Assembly: GCA_001910725.1 (NCBI GenBank) | Contig: MJGA01000016.1 | Location: 744,001 to 808,000, forward strand | Length of the DNA: 64,000 nucleotides | Origin: Phanerodontia chrysosporium | Taxonomy: Eukaryota > Basidiomycota > Agaricomycetes > Polyporales > Phanerochaetaceae | Direction of reading: 5' to 3' | In this document: positions 47,429 through 60,007 of the stretch, piece by piece | Position numbering within the stretch: the first letter of the stretch is position 1 | Layout: the number at the start of each line of letters is the position of its first letter | The notes under the pieces: model-generated | Databases searched by the model: none | What the model was told of the DNA's origin: nothing | What the model saw: the letters and a program-made list of their open reading frames with translations, nothing else | Position numbers and translations under genes: made by a program

Positions 47429-49489
47429 ATGGCCGTCATTGAAGCACTCACCCAACTAGATTTGAAGTCGTGGCTGCTCCTCATCCCGGCACTCGCCATC
47501 GTCGCGCACATCCTCATCTGGCTGCTCGACCCCCATGGCATACGGTCATACCCTGGACCTCTCCTTGCCAAGTTCTCGGACGCGTGGCTAGGATATGTCG
47601 CGGCACAGGGCCATCGTTCAGAGGTTGTACACGACCTCCACAAACAGTATGGTGAGTGCAAGTTTGCTCGCTGTGAGCGTCGGCGCCGTGAAAGGGGCTG
47701 CGGACATGATGTCTCGTCATGGGCAACAACGCCACTCCGACCGAGACGCATAGTCTAAAAAGTGCAGGGTCGATTGTTCCGTGGTCGCTGGAGGTCATAT
47801 GGACAGTTTGGCGCCTCACGATTTCAACATGCGGACTCACCAGGCGCACTCCATGCTGACGCGCGTTGCTCCTAAACTCTAGGGACCTTCGTCCGCATTG
47901 CGCCCAACCACCTGTCCATCGCGGACCCCGACGCCTTGCAGGTCGTCTACGGACACGGCACCGGGACGCTCAAGTCGAACTTCTACGATGCGTTCGTGTC
48001 GATCCAGCGCGGCCTCTTCAACACGCGCTCGCGCTCCGAACACGCCCGGAAGCGCAAGATCGTCTCGCACATCTTCTCGCAGAAGAGCGTCCTCGAGTTC
48101 GAGCCCCACGTGCGCTTATACGTCAAGCAGCTGATCCAGCAGTGGGACCGGCTGTATGAGGCGGGCGCGAAGGGTCTGTCGGGAGACGATGGCGAGGGCG
48201 GCTGGAAGGGACGTAACGGCAGGGTCTGGCTCGATTGCCTGCCGTGGTACAACTACCTGGCGTTTGACATCATTGGTGCGTCGTGAGAGGGATATTCTCG
48301 TATGCTGGTACTGACGTGGCTGCAGGTGATTTGGCTTTCGGTGCACCCTTCGGGATGCTCCTGGCCGCCCGGGATGCCGCGCCGGTAGCTGTCGACCATG
48401 AGCAAGCCATGGCGTCGTACGGCAAAGAAAAGTCCGAGGTGCAGTACATCCCGGCGGTGCAGGTCATCAACGACCGTGGTACGTACTCGGCCTCGCTAGG
48501 CGTCCTTCCGCCGTGGATGCGGCCCATCGTGAAGCTCTTCCCGTGGTTCCGCCGGGGACAGAAGGCCGTGAAGCAACTCGCGGGCATCGCAGTCGCCGCA
48601 GTTGCACAGCGCCTGACGACGCCTACGGATCGGGTTGACCTGCTGGGCAAATTGCAGGAAGGCAGAGATGATGATGGGAACCTGATGGGCAAGGAAGAGC
48701 TTACCGCGGAGGCTCTCACACAGCTCATTGCCGGTTCGGACACGACATCCAAGTACGTGGCTTCTATCCGATCCCTGTGCGCATGCTGACATCCCTGGGA
48801 AGCTCATCCTGTGCGATAACTTACTACCTGGCCAAGTACCCCGATGCACAGCGTAAGCTGCAGCAAGAGCTCGACGAGGCGCTAGGGTCGGACGACGAAC
48901 CCGTATCCACTTTCGACCAAGTCAAGCGGCTGCCGTACCTGCAGGCTGTTATCGACGAGGCTCTGCGCATCCACTCGACGTCTGGCATCGGCCTTCCCAG
49001 GCTCGTTCCCAAGGGCGGAATGACAGTCTGCGGAAGGTTCTTCCCTGAGGGCACTGTGCTTAGTGTACCAACGTACACGATCCACCGAGACGAGGAAGTG
49101 TGGGGCAAGGACCCGGAGGTGTTCAGGCCCGAGCGATGGTTCGAGCAAGACAAGAACGCAGTGCAAAAGACGTACAATCCCTTCTCGTTTGGCCCAAGGT
49201 AAAGGTTTAACACCCTGCGTAAGCCTGCTCCAAGGATGCTGATTGCTGACACAGGAGCTGTATTGGACGCAACCTGGCGAACATGGAGCTCCTGATTATC
49301 GTGTCGTCCATATTGCGCCGCTACGACTTTGTGCTGGAGGACCCTGATAAGCCTGTGAGTGGTTTTCTGGTTATCTCTCACCTGATGCACCAGGCTGACA
49401 GTGGGTCCGTCATCCAGTTTGATACCATGGAAGGCTTCTTGAGGAAGCCAGTCGAGTGCGTTGTCGGTATCAGGAGGAGGACCCTGTAA
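47429..49489 (+). CDS. Cytochrome P450 E, benzoate 4-monooxygenase-like (CYP53-like)
   Basis: Distinct from the other four P450s. Visible: membrane helix (WLLLIPALAIVAHILIWLL), the hinge IRSYPGPLLAKFSDAWLGY, then GTFVRIAPNHLSIADPDALQ and NTRSRSEHARKRKIVSHIFS, the I-helix LIAGSDTTS, ExxR in DEALRIHSTS, then GLPRLVPKGGMTVCGRFFPE, the meander FRPERWF and the heme loop FSFGPRSCIGRNLA. These resemble fungal CYP53 benzoate para-hydroxylases, which act in breakdown of benzoate and related aromatics; the exact substrate is inferred only. The last intron, after EDPDKP, would be only about 39 nt to reach the acceptor that gives QFDTMEGFLRKPVECVVGIR, which is short for this genome. The start at 47429-47431 precedes the membrane helix. 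No break was found. Confidence 0.87.
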
Positions 49490-50092
49490 GAGCCTGTGAA
49501 ACGCCACGATAGTGCTCGTTATCTCGCCTAGGACCGTCATCTTTGTCATGCGTACTATACTTGTATCAAAGCGTTATACCCGCAATTATCAATCGCTGTC
49601 CTCCTGAACACGCCCAGCATCCCGAAACGCACGGCCAACGTCGACGCTGCTGGGCGAAACCCAGGAGCACGGCAGACGTTGATTGGTTCGCAAATGTCTC
49701 GGCGTCTGGTTGCAACTTTCGATTATGGGCGCCTAGGTGTCTTGAGTCCGCTCGAGTCATGGTCTGCACCTATATTCCACCCTTCCACTCTCCCTAGAGC
49801 TTTGGGACTCTGTGCGATAGTACGCGACGTGTTTGTCTCAGAATTCGGCGTTTTGAGGCACAGGAAAACTTCAAGGGACGCCGAAACCTTCTCCGGGGTG
49901 GTATGACACTCTATCTTCGCACATGCAGTAAGCCGCTGACCAAGTGTCATCCATAGCACCTTCTTCTGCGCAACTGAGATCCTGCGCCCTACTGTTCGCC
50001 TGAGTATATCTTCGGAGGAACTCTGGGAGCTAGAGGCAGCATAACATCGCCTCTCGAGGACCACACTGAACAGCAATACCACAACGACCACC
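49490..50092. other. Intergenic between P450 E and aspartate kinase
   Basis: Terminator of P450 E and promoter of aspartate kinase. No gene was seen. Confidence 0.4.
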
Positions 50093-52559
50093 ATGGCAGC
50101 AGCTTCACGCACACCCTCTCCGCTGTCCTCTCCAAGCATGTCTTCGGGCTCCTCAACTTCATCCATGACGCCGCCACCGACGCCGCCCAACCTGCACCAG
50201 AACTCTATCGACCCCGCCGCGAAATGGCTCGTGCAGAAGTTCGGCGGTACTAGCGTGGGCAAGTTTGCTGTGAAGATAGCGGAAGACGTCGTGTCGTGAG
50301 TACCATTCATCTCATTGCATTGCGCCTTGATAGGCTTTGGGTACGGGACTGTCGCCCCGAGCGATCCTGTTATATGGCCAATCGCCTTGGAGCGCGCAGG
50401 CCTCGCCGCACATTCTACCCCTCCCCCGCTTCGCGGTTGCCGCGTCCGCCAGCGAATGGCAGCTAGTCTTATCCCCGAGCGAGATGCTCCTGTAGTGACA
50501 GCCTGTCGCGGGCGGCGGACGGGAAAACGGAAGCCTAGGCTCGGCTGTCTCAAAGCGAATGCTCATGCCGTTCTTGCAGACAATACCTTGACCAACACAA
50601 GGTCGCCATCGTGTGCTCAGCACGTTCCGGTTCGACAAAGGCACTAGGCACGACCAACCTCCTCCTGAAGGCCGCCTCCGAGGCGTTGCAGCGCACAAGG
50701 AGCCCAGGCGGCACCGGCACCAACACGCCGAACGGCTTCCGCGGTTCCCCTGGCATCGACAGCCCGAGACCACGCAGCAAGTCTTCGCCGCGCTCGGATT
50801 CGCCATTTGGCGCGCTGGCCATGACCTCGGCATCCAGCGCGTCGGGTCCATCGTTCAACGCGACTGTCGACCTGATCCGTTCAGAACACATCACCGCTGC
50901 TCGCTCGGTTGTTCGCGACCCCGAGATTCTGCAGGAGCTGGAGGCAGAGATTGAACGGGATATCGACTCGCTGCGGTCCTTCCTGTTTGCGGCTCAGGTA
51001 CGGATATCATGCTACTTGCCACCGTTTCCCATCTTATGCGCATATACGCAGGTCATCGACGAGATCTCACCACGTTCGAAAGACAGCATCATCGGCTACG
51101 GCGAGCGGTTAGGCTGCAAGATTATTACCGCTGTCCTGCGAGATAGGGTGTGCATTCTCTCTCTCTCTTCCGTCGCTTGTGACTAAGGCCTCGCAGGGTA
51201 TCGACGCAGAGTTCGTCTCACTCGAGAACATTGTACCTCTGCCTGAGGATGGCGAGCACTACGAGGAGAACGAGACCCTCGGCCAGGAGTTCTACGACAG
51301 GGTCGCCGTCGCCGTTGGCGAGCGCATCCGCCAGTGTGGCCGACGTGTCCCCGTGGTCACTGGTGCGTTTCAGAGGTCTCGGCCGACGTACACCTCGCTA
51401 ACCTCGGACGATCTCCGCAGGTTTCTTCGGCCCGGTCCCTGGCTCGCTGCTCCGCCAGGTCGGCCGCGGTTACACCGACCTGCTCTCAGCGCTGCTCGCG
51501 GTGGGCCTGCAGGCGTCCGAGCTTCAGATCTGGAAGGAGGTCGACGGCATCTTCACGGCCGACCCGCGCAAGGTGCCCACCGCGCGCCTCATCCCGATTA
51601 TCAGCCCCGAGGAGGCGGCGGAGTTGACCTACTACGGTAGCGAGGTCGTGCATCCGTTCACGATGGAGCAGGTATGTGCGGCTCTTCTGCGCGCCCGAGT
51701 GGCACGCTGACGGGGCGCGCCCCAGGTCATTCGCAAGAAGATCCCGATCCGCATCAAGAATGTCGAGAACCCCAGGGGCAGCGGCACCGTCATCCACCCT
51801 GACCCCGACATCGACGCGGCCTGCGCCACGGAGGAGGCAGAGGCTGCTGCTGCTGCACCCGCCGCGCAGCAGTGGGCGTATAAGTCGCTCAGCGAGCTCA
51901 CGCACACCGAGAGCGGCAGCACGGGCGGCTGGGACCCGAATATGCACAAGCACCCGACGGCGGTGACGATCAAGGAGGGCATCGTCGTGATCAACGTGAA
52001 CAGCAACCGGAAGAGCGTGAGCCACGGCTTCCTGGCGGGCATCTTTGGCGTGCTCGACCGCTTCGGCGTCGTCGTCGACCTCATCAGCACGAGCGAGGTC
52101 CACGTCAGTATGGCGATCGAGCAGGGCGTCGAGCGCCGCTCGCTTGACAAGGTCGTGCGCGAGCTGAACAAGTACGGCACTGTGAGTGGACATGGTTGTG
52201 ATGCGAGTTCTACGCTTGCTGACACGTTCGCGATCGCCAGGTGACGGTCGCGCGCGACATGGCGATCCTGTCGCTCGTCGGGAAGCAGATGCGGCACCTC
52301 GTCGGTATTGCAGGGCGCATGTTCACGACCCTCGGGCAGGGCAACGTGAACATCGAGATGATCAGCCAGGGCGCGAACGAGATCAATATCTCGTGTGTCA
52401 TTGACGGACGGGACGCCGTCAAGGCTCTGAACCTCATCCACCAGAGCTGTCTGCAGATACTGCCCCAGGGCGCACGCGGCCGCAGTGAGTGTTCCTCCAC
52501 TTTCGTGCGAGAAAATTCGATGCTGACGCGGATTCGCAGTGGGCCCGTGGTTGTTCTAG
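50093..52559 (+). CDS. HOM3: Aspartate kinase
   Basis: Phosphorylates aspartate, the first step to threonine, methionine and isoleucine; fungal enzymes are monofunctional and inhibited by threonine. After a Ser/Pro-rich N-terminus comes the kinase motif KFGGTSVGK, then VAIVCSARSGSTKALGTTNL, a long Ser/Pro/Arg-rich insert (near 50700-50830), SIIGYGERLGCKIITAVL, the segment GSLLRQVGRGYTDLLSALLA, then LQIWKEVDGIFTADPRKVP and ELTYYGSEVVHPFTMEQ. Two C-terminal ACT domains follow: KSVSHGFLAGIFGVLDRFGV and MRHLVGIAGRMFTTLGQGNV with NIEMISQGANEINISCVI. The first intron is about 280 nt; the others are short. A last small exon gives GPWLF and a TAG at 52557-52559. The start at 50093-50095 has an ACCACCATGG context. 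The gene appears intact. Confidence 0.93.
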
Positions 52560-54531
52560 ATTCCTTATCTGGCGCGACGGTCCTATATCCAACTATACCG
52601 CGCACCGTCTCATTTGACAGTCCGTTCAACTCGGGCTGTCCGAAATGGGGCGTCAGGGTGCGCTCAGTCTCGAGCACGCACACATATCTGTATTACTATT
52701 GTTGCACACCAAAACATTGTCCCCTCGGTGGGGAGCGTCCTGGATCATAGACACATGTCAATATATCAAAGGCATATATGTGTTATGTGAAGAACGCATT
52801 GGCGAGGGCGTGTGATGTTCCCTGTGATTCTCCTGCGTGCGGCAGCGGAATGGAAGGTGTGCGCGGAAAGCTGAACGGGAGAGGGCGCATGACGCGAGGC
52901 GCGTGGGTCCGCCAGGTACGCCCGCCCGCGGAAGCACATGCTGGAAGCGCATTTGCCAGAAGTCTCGAACGCGGGCCGCGCTCCGACTGACTGGCAGGCG
53001 GGCGCACGAGTGCGAACGGAGCAGACAATCACGGCTTGTTGAGATGCGGGCCTGTGTGCGTGCGATGCGCGACGTCTGGGGGGCCACGTCGCGCGAGCCG
53101 CAGGGCCCGCTGAGTCAAAGCGAAGACACACGCCCGACCCAGCGCACTCTATCGAGGTCGGTGGTTGGGTCGCCTGAGTTCTCCGAACGTGGGTGCAGCG
53201 ACCGCATGTCGTGCAGCACGCACCCGTGTCTCCGCATGGCGCACACAGCAAAGGCCGGTCACCCTCCGCAGGCAGATCTTCGAGGGTACCCCGCTTCGGA
53301 TGTCAGCAGCGCGCCCCGGTGGAGCGTACGTCAAGGCACACAGGCCTGTATATACGGGCGCACGGCGGGCGGCGCCGGCACTGCCGCAGTTGAGGCTGCG
53401 GGAGGTATACGGGCATGCAGCGCGCGGGTCGTAGGCGCGTCTTGGTCCCACGATGACGCTCAGTTACCTGTCCGAAACCGGGCGCTTTGGGTCAAATTCG
53501 AGTTCTGTGTGATTCTGTCCGGTCGGGCCTGACGGTAAGGAATGTGAAGTGTAAAAAGAAGCTGAGATAAAGAACTTATCTACACTTACTTCGTAAGTAC
53601 CGCTAGCTTATCCCGGCTATCGCAGTAAGCTTGGCTTTACCAGCGTTCTCAAACCAGAGCTTGCCGTTCGTGCCCAGACATTTGACCGAAACTTGGCTCC
53701 CGTCTGCCGTCCAAATATCAGCAGTGCTGTGCCACCCCGAGTCTGACGGGAACCCTGAGTGGTGCCTTGGCGATTAGCATCGATGCGTGCTTTGCGATGC
53801 TTCCGCGCCTGGGCTGCCGTGCCTTTAGCTAGGCACCGAAGAGCCGTCGTGTGCCAGGGCGCCGGGGCACCGAGCAGTCGCCCGACAGCGAGCGCGCGCA
53901 CTGGGGCCGCATGTGCATGTGCAGCAGCTGGCAACACTCATTTGATGACATCCGTTACTTGACAGGCGTGCGCAGGGAGCGGTTGGCCAGGAACAGGCGT
54001 GGTGGGTGACTTGGCAGAATGCTGCTGTGGTCGCGGCGGTCTGCGAAGAGAAGGCCCTCTTTTGTTCGATGGTCCGTGGAGATTCCGGCCTGCTGAGGCA
54101 CGCACCGCTGAGCTGATCAGGAACCGGGCCAAGTGCAGCGGAGAACTCTATCATACACACGCATTCGGTCCCTGGCGTTCTCACAGGGCGTGCGGTGTCT
54201 CCTGGGCGTTCCCTGCGTCGTCTTGGCCGGTGGAGATGGACATGGCTGGCGCGGGGTCCGTGTGCGGGCGGACGTGGCGGTCGGAGAGGGCTGGCAGGGA
54301 CGCTGGCGGCCGGAGGAGGATGGGGGAAAGAGGGCAGCTGGGCTGGGCGTCTTGGGCTGGGAGAGGTAGACGCGTGCATGCTGCGAATTGCCGGAGTGCC
54401 TAGAGAGGGAGATATGTAACATCTGTCGACGATGTCCTCCATTTCGCTCTCCGCACTCGCCTCCCCTCTCTGCATGTCCTCCCGCCTCCGCCTCCTCCTC
54501 CTCGCCCACACTCCTCGCTAGCCCCCCTCCA
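52560..54531. other. Intergenic between aspartate kinase and G-alpha, about 2 kb
   Basis: GC-rich stretch with several long but domain-free frames on both strands (for example 52837-53532 plus and 53825-54511 minus), as expected by chance at high GC. It holds the G-alpha promoter; a CT-rich tract lies at about 54460-54535 just before its ATG. Confidence 0.4.
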
Positions 54532-57398
54532 ATGCCCGCACGCGAGCCCCCAGACCCCCTCGACGCCGTCCTCCGCCCGCCCCTCGACGAGAGCCCCGAG
54601 GAGAAGCTCGCACGGCTCGCGCAGGAGGCGGAGGCCCGCAGGATCAGCGCCGCCATAGACGAGGACATCAAGCGCGAGCGTGCCCTCCGCAAGAAGCGGC
54701 AGATCGTCAAGCTCCTCCTCCTCGGCCAGAGCGAGAGCGGTGCGTCTCCGCGTTCGTCTCTCCCAGTTCCCGTCCGCGGCGCACAGTGGCCACAAGCGAC
54801 GCCACCACGCTCCTGTGCCTGCCTCGAGGTGCCATTCTGTCTCGCTTCACGGGACGAGTGCGCCGCGCGACGGGTCCGTCCTGCTGTGCCTGAAGCTCAT
54901 CCATTTGCGCTGTGCACAGGTAAATCCACAACCCTGCGACGTAAGTCCCCCTCTTTTGCTGCATGTATGCGCCCCGGAACACAAGGGAGACCGCCTCGGA
55001 CGTCCGTTCTCCATCCGGCACCTGCGCACACGCACAGTGACCCCCAGATCTGCCGACACTCTATTCTCTCCGGCAAAGCCCCATTCGGTCCTCGCACCCT
55101 TGATAGCCCAACTCTCATTTCGTCATATGCGTGGAAAAGCTCAGACAGGGACACCGTATGTCCTGAATGACCATAATGCAACAACATTCGTCAAGATATC
55201 TCGACCGCAGCACCCAAAACGTGCCTCCGTCTATCGTGCGCGCTCTTCGATATCCGTGTCGCCCTATCGCGCACACTTTTGGTTCGGCACTTGCAGTAGA
55301 TGCTCTCCAGTGCGGGTGTCACACTGAAAAGCGCGTTTGCCAACTCTTGGCTCACTGCGCTGGCATCCCGGAACTTGTTCTATGGCTATATGCTACGCGT
55401 CTCGCTACCAATATGTCCTCCAACTGCGGGACTCGATTGCCCATTCCTCGGGGATCAAACCAGAACACCGTGGGCACTTCGAACGTTGTACCTCGAGAAG
55501 CCCACCATGCGTCCTGGTCGAGAATAGCTGGTCTAAGCACCTTTAACGGATCAACGCACGTATTCTAGACTCCAGGAGAACGACCACGTATATGGGGAGA
55601 CCAAGACGGAATTCTCTTGTGTTCCTTGGCGCATACATTCTTTCCATGTTAGGTGCTTGCTGACACCATCACGCAGAATTCCAGCGATTGTATACGCCCT
55701 CTGCGTTCCGCGACGAGCGCATGCTATGGCGCTCCGTTATCCAACTCAACGTCGTGCGCTCCATCCGGCTCATCATCGACACAATCTCGGACGTGCGGCG
55801 GCGCGAGCTGCCAGTGTCGTCTGCGTCCGAGGAGTCGGACGAGTCGGACGAGCGCGCACGGCTGCCCGTGCACCTCGAAACGATCTGCATGCGGCTGCTG
55901 CCGCTGCGGCACATCGAGGCGCTGCTCGTTGCGAAGCTCGTGCCGCCTAACGAGGAGGAGGCGACGCACCTTGGCGTGTGCCACGGCGACGCCGGTGGGT
56001 GCACCCTCCACCAGCACCACCACCACGAGATCTTCGTGCGCCCCGGCGCAACGTGGAAGGGCGGCATGCTCAACCGCGCGCGGTTCGGCCGCCCGCTCTC
56101 CGCGGGCACGACCGGCCAGGAGACGCAGGACGAGAGCCAGCTCGCCCTCCACCAGTGCCGCGACGACATGATCGCACTCTGGAACGACCGCACGGTCAGA
56201 GATATTCTGCGAAAGCGCAAGATGCGGCTCGAAGAATCTCCAGGCTTGTACGCAGTGACCGTTTCTAATACAGAGCGATGGCTGATCTCTCCACAGTTTC
56301 CTGAACGACCTCGAGCGGCTGACGTCAGTGCACTACTGTCCTTCAGATGGTGGGTTTCTTGCTTGCAGTCGATCGGCATCGCCTGATTTCCTGCAGACGA
56401 TGTGTTCAGGGCACGCCTAAAGACGATCGGCGTGTGCGAATACAAGTTCGAGATGGAGTCGGGCTTTGAAAGCGGGACAGAGTGGCGGATCATCGATGTC
56501 GGTGGTTCACGGTCGCAGGTGCGTCATCTACAGCCTCGGCCACGGGCATCGCTGACGTCGACCCCTATAGCGACGTGAGTCCGTGTCGTCATCCGCGTTT
56601 GTATCGAGAAGCTGATTGTATGCGGCCGCCGCCAGCGACCTGGGTGCCTTTCTTTGACGATGGTGCGTCAGGCGGTGCTCTACGCTTCTCATGTCGCTCA
56701 CCTATATTGCAGTCGATGGTCAGCGCTTTTCCTCAATGTTCAGACTGTGTGGTTGTTGACATGCTCGTTCAGCCATAATATTCTTGGCACCAATATCGGC
56801 CTTTGATCAGACACTAGTCGAGGACAAGAGCGTGAACCGCCTGGTACGCCGCTTGCCCAACACTTAGCCCGATCCTGCTAATACCCGCGCAGGAGGACTC
56901 TGTGCTCCTGTGGAAGGCCGTCTGCTCAAACAAGCTCCTCGCGAAGGTCGAGCTGATCCTCTTCATGAACAAGTGCGACATCCTCGACGCCAAGCTGCGC
57001 TCGGGCATCCGCCTCGCAAAGTACCTACGCAGCTTCGGTGACCGGCCGAACGACCTCGACAGCGCACAAAAATGTGAGTCGCAGGGCAGCGGAACTGAGT
57101 GGGAACGCGGTGCTAACAGGCGGCGGCAGTCTTCCGGAGCAAGTTTAGCTTCATACATCGTGAACACTCGCCGCAGCCGCGAAAGTTTCACGGTTACTTT
57201 ACGTCCGTAACGGTACGTTGCTCCACGTCCTATTGAAGCAGATGCTTATCATCATGCAGGATGCATCAACGACCAGTGGTATCTTGGCAAGCGGTGCGTA
57301 GTTCGTAGCGATTGGAACAGATGTCTCCTTAACTTACTGCTACAGTGCGCGATATGGTGATGCGGGAACACCTGCGGAAGGCAAAGTTGTTATCATAG
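54532..57398 (+). CDS. Atypical heterotrimeric G-protein alpha subunit
   Basis: GTP-binding signalling subunit. It starts MPAREPPDP, without the Gly-2 and Cys used for lipid anchoring in classic fungal G-alphas. P-loop GQSESGKST is split over exons, with GKSTTLR in a 21-nt exon at 54920-54940 followed by a 736-nt intron. The helical domain has a His-rich insert (GGCTLHQHHHHEIF). Switch I is DVFRARLKTIGV (Arg kept). Switch II is DVGGSRSQ, with Ser in place of the catalytic Gln. The base motif is FMNKCDILDAKL. In the last motif TDASTT replaces TCATDT. The end is MREHLRKAKLLS. To keep frame after DVGGSRSQ the transcript must use a 4-nt exon (56571-56574) and later a 6-nt exon (56713-56718), giving RPTWVPFFDDVDAIIFLAPI. 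The CDS ends at a TAG at 57396-57398. Expanded atypical G-alphas of this sort are known in basidiomycetes. Confidence 0.88.
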
Positions 57399-57941
57399 CT
57401 TCTGCCCCGGCCCACCCAGGCGACGCTCACCCCCCGTCTATCTCGACCCAGTTACATCGACTGACCGACATCCGTCCACCGGCCACCCCTCGGCCCGCCT
57501 CAAAAGCCGTCCAAACGCCGCACTGCGCCGCCACGCCACGCCACGCCTGCCACGCCGCCCTCACGCCCCGTCATGCCTACATTCGTCACTGTATACTGCT
57601 CATCCCGTGTGCGCGCTGTCGTCCTGCGCCGCGCACGCTCCATGTTGTATCGCTCGTTCATCTTCTTGTTTTGTTCTTGTTTTGGACCGTCCGCTGTCTA
57701 TACTATACCCCCCTCCTAGGACATACCACGCTAGTCGTCCGACCCCCGCGGTCTCGTCGTTTTGATTGATATCTACCCTCGGTTAGCCGCGAGCAATGTA
57801 TTATTCCCTAGACGCACTGATGGTTATTGTGTGAAGAATTGCATATATAATTGTAGTGCCGGGACATTGAGTCGAGTCTGAAGTTACAACAGGTGAATCA
57901 GAGAGAGAGAAGGAGGCATGACCGTAAACCATATATACAGA
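57399..57941. other. Intergenic, convergent 3' ends of G-alpha and HET module
   Basis: CT-rich and ACGCC-rich stretch (57500-57580) with no gene. Confidence 0.4.
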
Positions 57942-60007
57942 TCATTGGGCAGAGAAACGGTCAAATATCTCTACGTATGTTTGAACGTGATGGCTTCTTC
58001 TTTTCGCGTCTATAACTGGCAGATACACCACCGCCGTTCCTGGTTGCCCCATCTCCTGATCCTCGATCAATGCCGCTGAATCTTTGTCGAGCCACAAGAC
58101 GGCCCACTTGATCGCCTCGATAAAATTTTCATCTTTAACGCCTCGTCTTCCGACGTCCTCAACGACGACCCAATATTCTTTCCAAGGTTTCCCGATACCA
58201 ACAAGTTTGTAGGGGACCTTATTCGAGATGACTCCCAGTTTGGTGGTGACGGTCACATCTATACGTTGACCGTCGAAGTATATTCTGGCGGGCTGATGCT
58301 TCGTGTTTCGTATGTCGCGATAATCATCGTCTTTCAACCAGATGGAGCACTCTTTTGTGACATAGCCCAAGTGGCGATATTCCCCGTTTGCGCCAGGTTT
58401 TCCTAGGTCCATACGGTCCATCAGCTGTAGATCCTCCCCAAGGTTGTCTGAGGGGTGACAGGTCCAAGGTATTACACTGGAGTATTTTTTCCATGAGATC
58501 CACGGGCTGAAAGCTTCGCCAGGCGGTTGCAAGAGGAAGATAAGGGTGCGCGGTCGCTTATGCATATGCTTGATGAGTTGGTGCCAAGACTCTTCGAGGC
58601 CTGCCTCCTCATCTTCATTCTTCAACTCATAGATTGGGAGCGTTTCGCATCCCAGCAGGTATCCGAGCCCTTGGATTCTATCAAGTTTTCTGGCACTGTA
58701 GCGATCTCTGATGTCCTCAATTAGGAGGACACGCTCAGCCATGTCTGCAAGACTACGGATGACCCTGTTGACGCGGGCGAAGAATCCTTGGCTTCCTGGT
58801 TGTTTCTCCCCTGTGAGACCAGCAGGAATCCAAGCAGGGACACACTCCTGCATCGTCCATGCCCGGTTGATCCAGTGGTAAGGGGACTGCACCACATCAC
58901 TGGTTGTCTCGAATGGTAATCCAAGCCCATTGAAGTAGGTGATGCACGGTCTATGTGGAGACTCGTGGTAGATGTATCCAATGGTTGGTACATCTGTTTT
59001 CCACTCTTCCCTCCTCAGGTTCTCGAGATCTTGATTTTCAGTCTCCCGGCGGAGGCAGAACACATCTATCCAGACATACTCTGCGCCCATGTTCAATAGT
59101 TCAGTTCGAATGTGGTCGATACTCGTGCCACGGGGAATTGGAACTGGCCATTCCCTTCCGTTGACAGGTGTCCAGACTAGCTGGCGTCTGGTCTCATCAA
59201 CCCAGCTGTGCGAGACACACCAGACGTTCGAAGGAATGGCCCGAAAATCAATCCCATGACCATCAGCAAGGTAATAGAAGGGAGGACTCTATTGCTGTGA
59301 AGGTCCCATACTCGTCGGGGAGGCAACTTGCCATTGCTAATGTAGGAATCCCTGAGAGTAGCAACACGCAGATCTTCCATGACTTGTCTCATGCGTCCCA
59401 TTGCGCTATGGAGATCACGAAACTTGTTGTCGAGCCATCGCGGGCGAAGGAAACCATACACTTCTCCGAAGTCCCACAAATCATTGCGAGTGTCCAAGAG
59501 GCATGCAGAAAGGCCAGGAGTCTCAAGGGTATACTGCGTCTTCATCACTGAGTTTAAGCGCTTTAGCAGTTCTTCGATTGTCAAAAATTGGCAAGGTATA
59601 TCAGCCACCTCATTGGGAATAACTCCATTGCCAGTATGTATGCGCTGAAAGGGGATAGTGGATGGTGGAGGAGTGAGTGTATAATAGGCTCCTTCTTTGC
59701 TTGATGCAGATGTGAAGAGATCTTGATCTAACAGTGAGGGTATAGCAGTTGTCATGGTTCGAGAACCTGGAGAGTCAAGGCGAGTGGCCTGAAAAGCAGT
59801 AGCCAGCATAACTTGGCCCCAAATCATAATTCGGTTTCTGGCAGCACAGTCCTCTAGGCTGGAATGTTCTTCACATGGCTCAGAGGTGACACGCTTGCTC
59901 ATTTCACGGGGAATAGTGACCTTCAGGCTGCCATAGGGTTTTGTTATGGCCCATGGAGCGTCATCACAGCTGATGCTGCTATGGCCATCAAACTTGAACT
60001 TTCTCAT
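57942..60007 (-). CDS. HET-like protein, downstream module
   Basis: Related to fungal heterokaryon-incompatibility (HET) proteins, some of which trigger cell death after fusion of unlike hyphae. The three usual blocks are present in divergent form: NVWCVSHSWVDETRRQ, YVWIDVFCLRRE and INRAWTMQECV. A leading region has RRVWDLHSNRVLP, and the C-terminal region has KLVGIGKPWKEYWVVVEDVG. The second part is one long frame; the first (59177-60007) is in another frame and joins it if the C run at 59280-59282 (Gs on the plus strand) is one base longer, giving LPFYYLADGHGIDFRAIPSN. A start at 60005-60007 is possible, but that ATG overlaps the stop of the upstream module, and an in-frame splice from that module exists (see findings). 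Module order and motifs match the upstream copy throughout, so the two are duplicates. Confidence 0.7.

Noticed and set aside
52837..53532. 231-codon frame in the aspartate kinase to G-alpha spacer
   Set aside because: High-GC chance frame, Arg-rich, opposite-strand frames of similar length, no domain.
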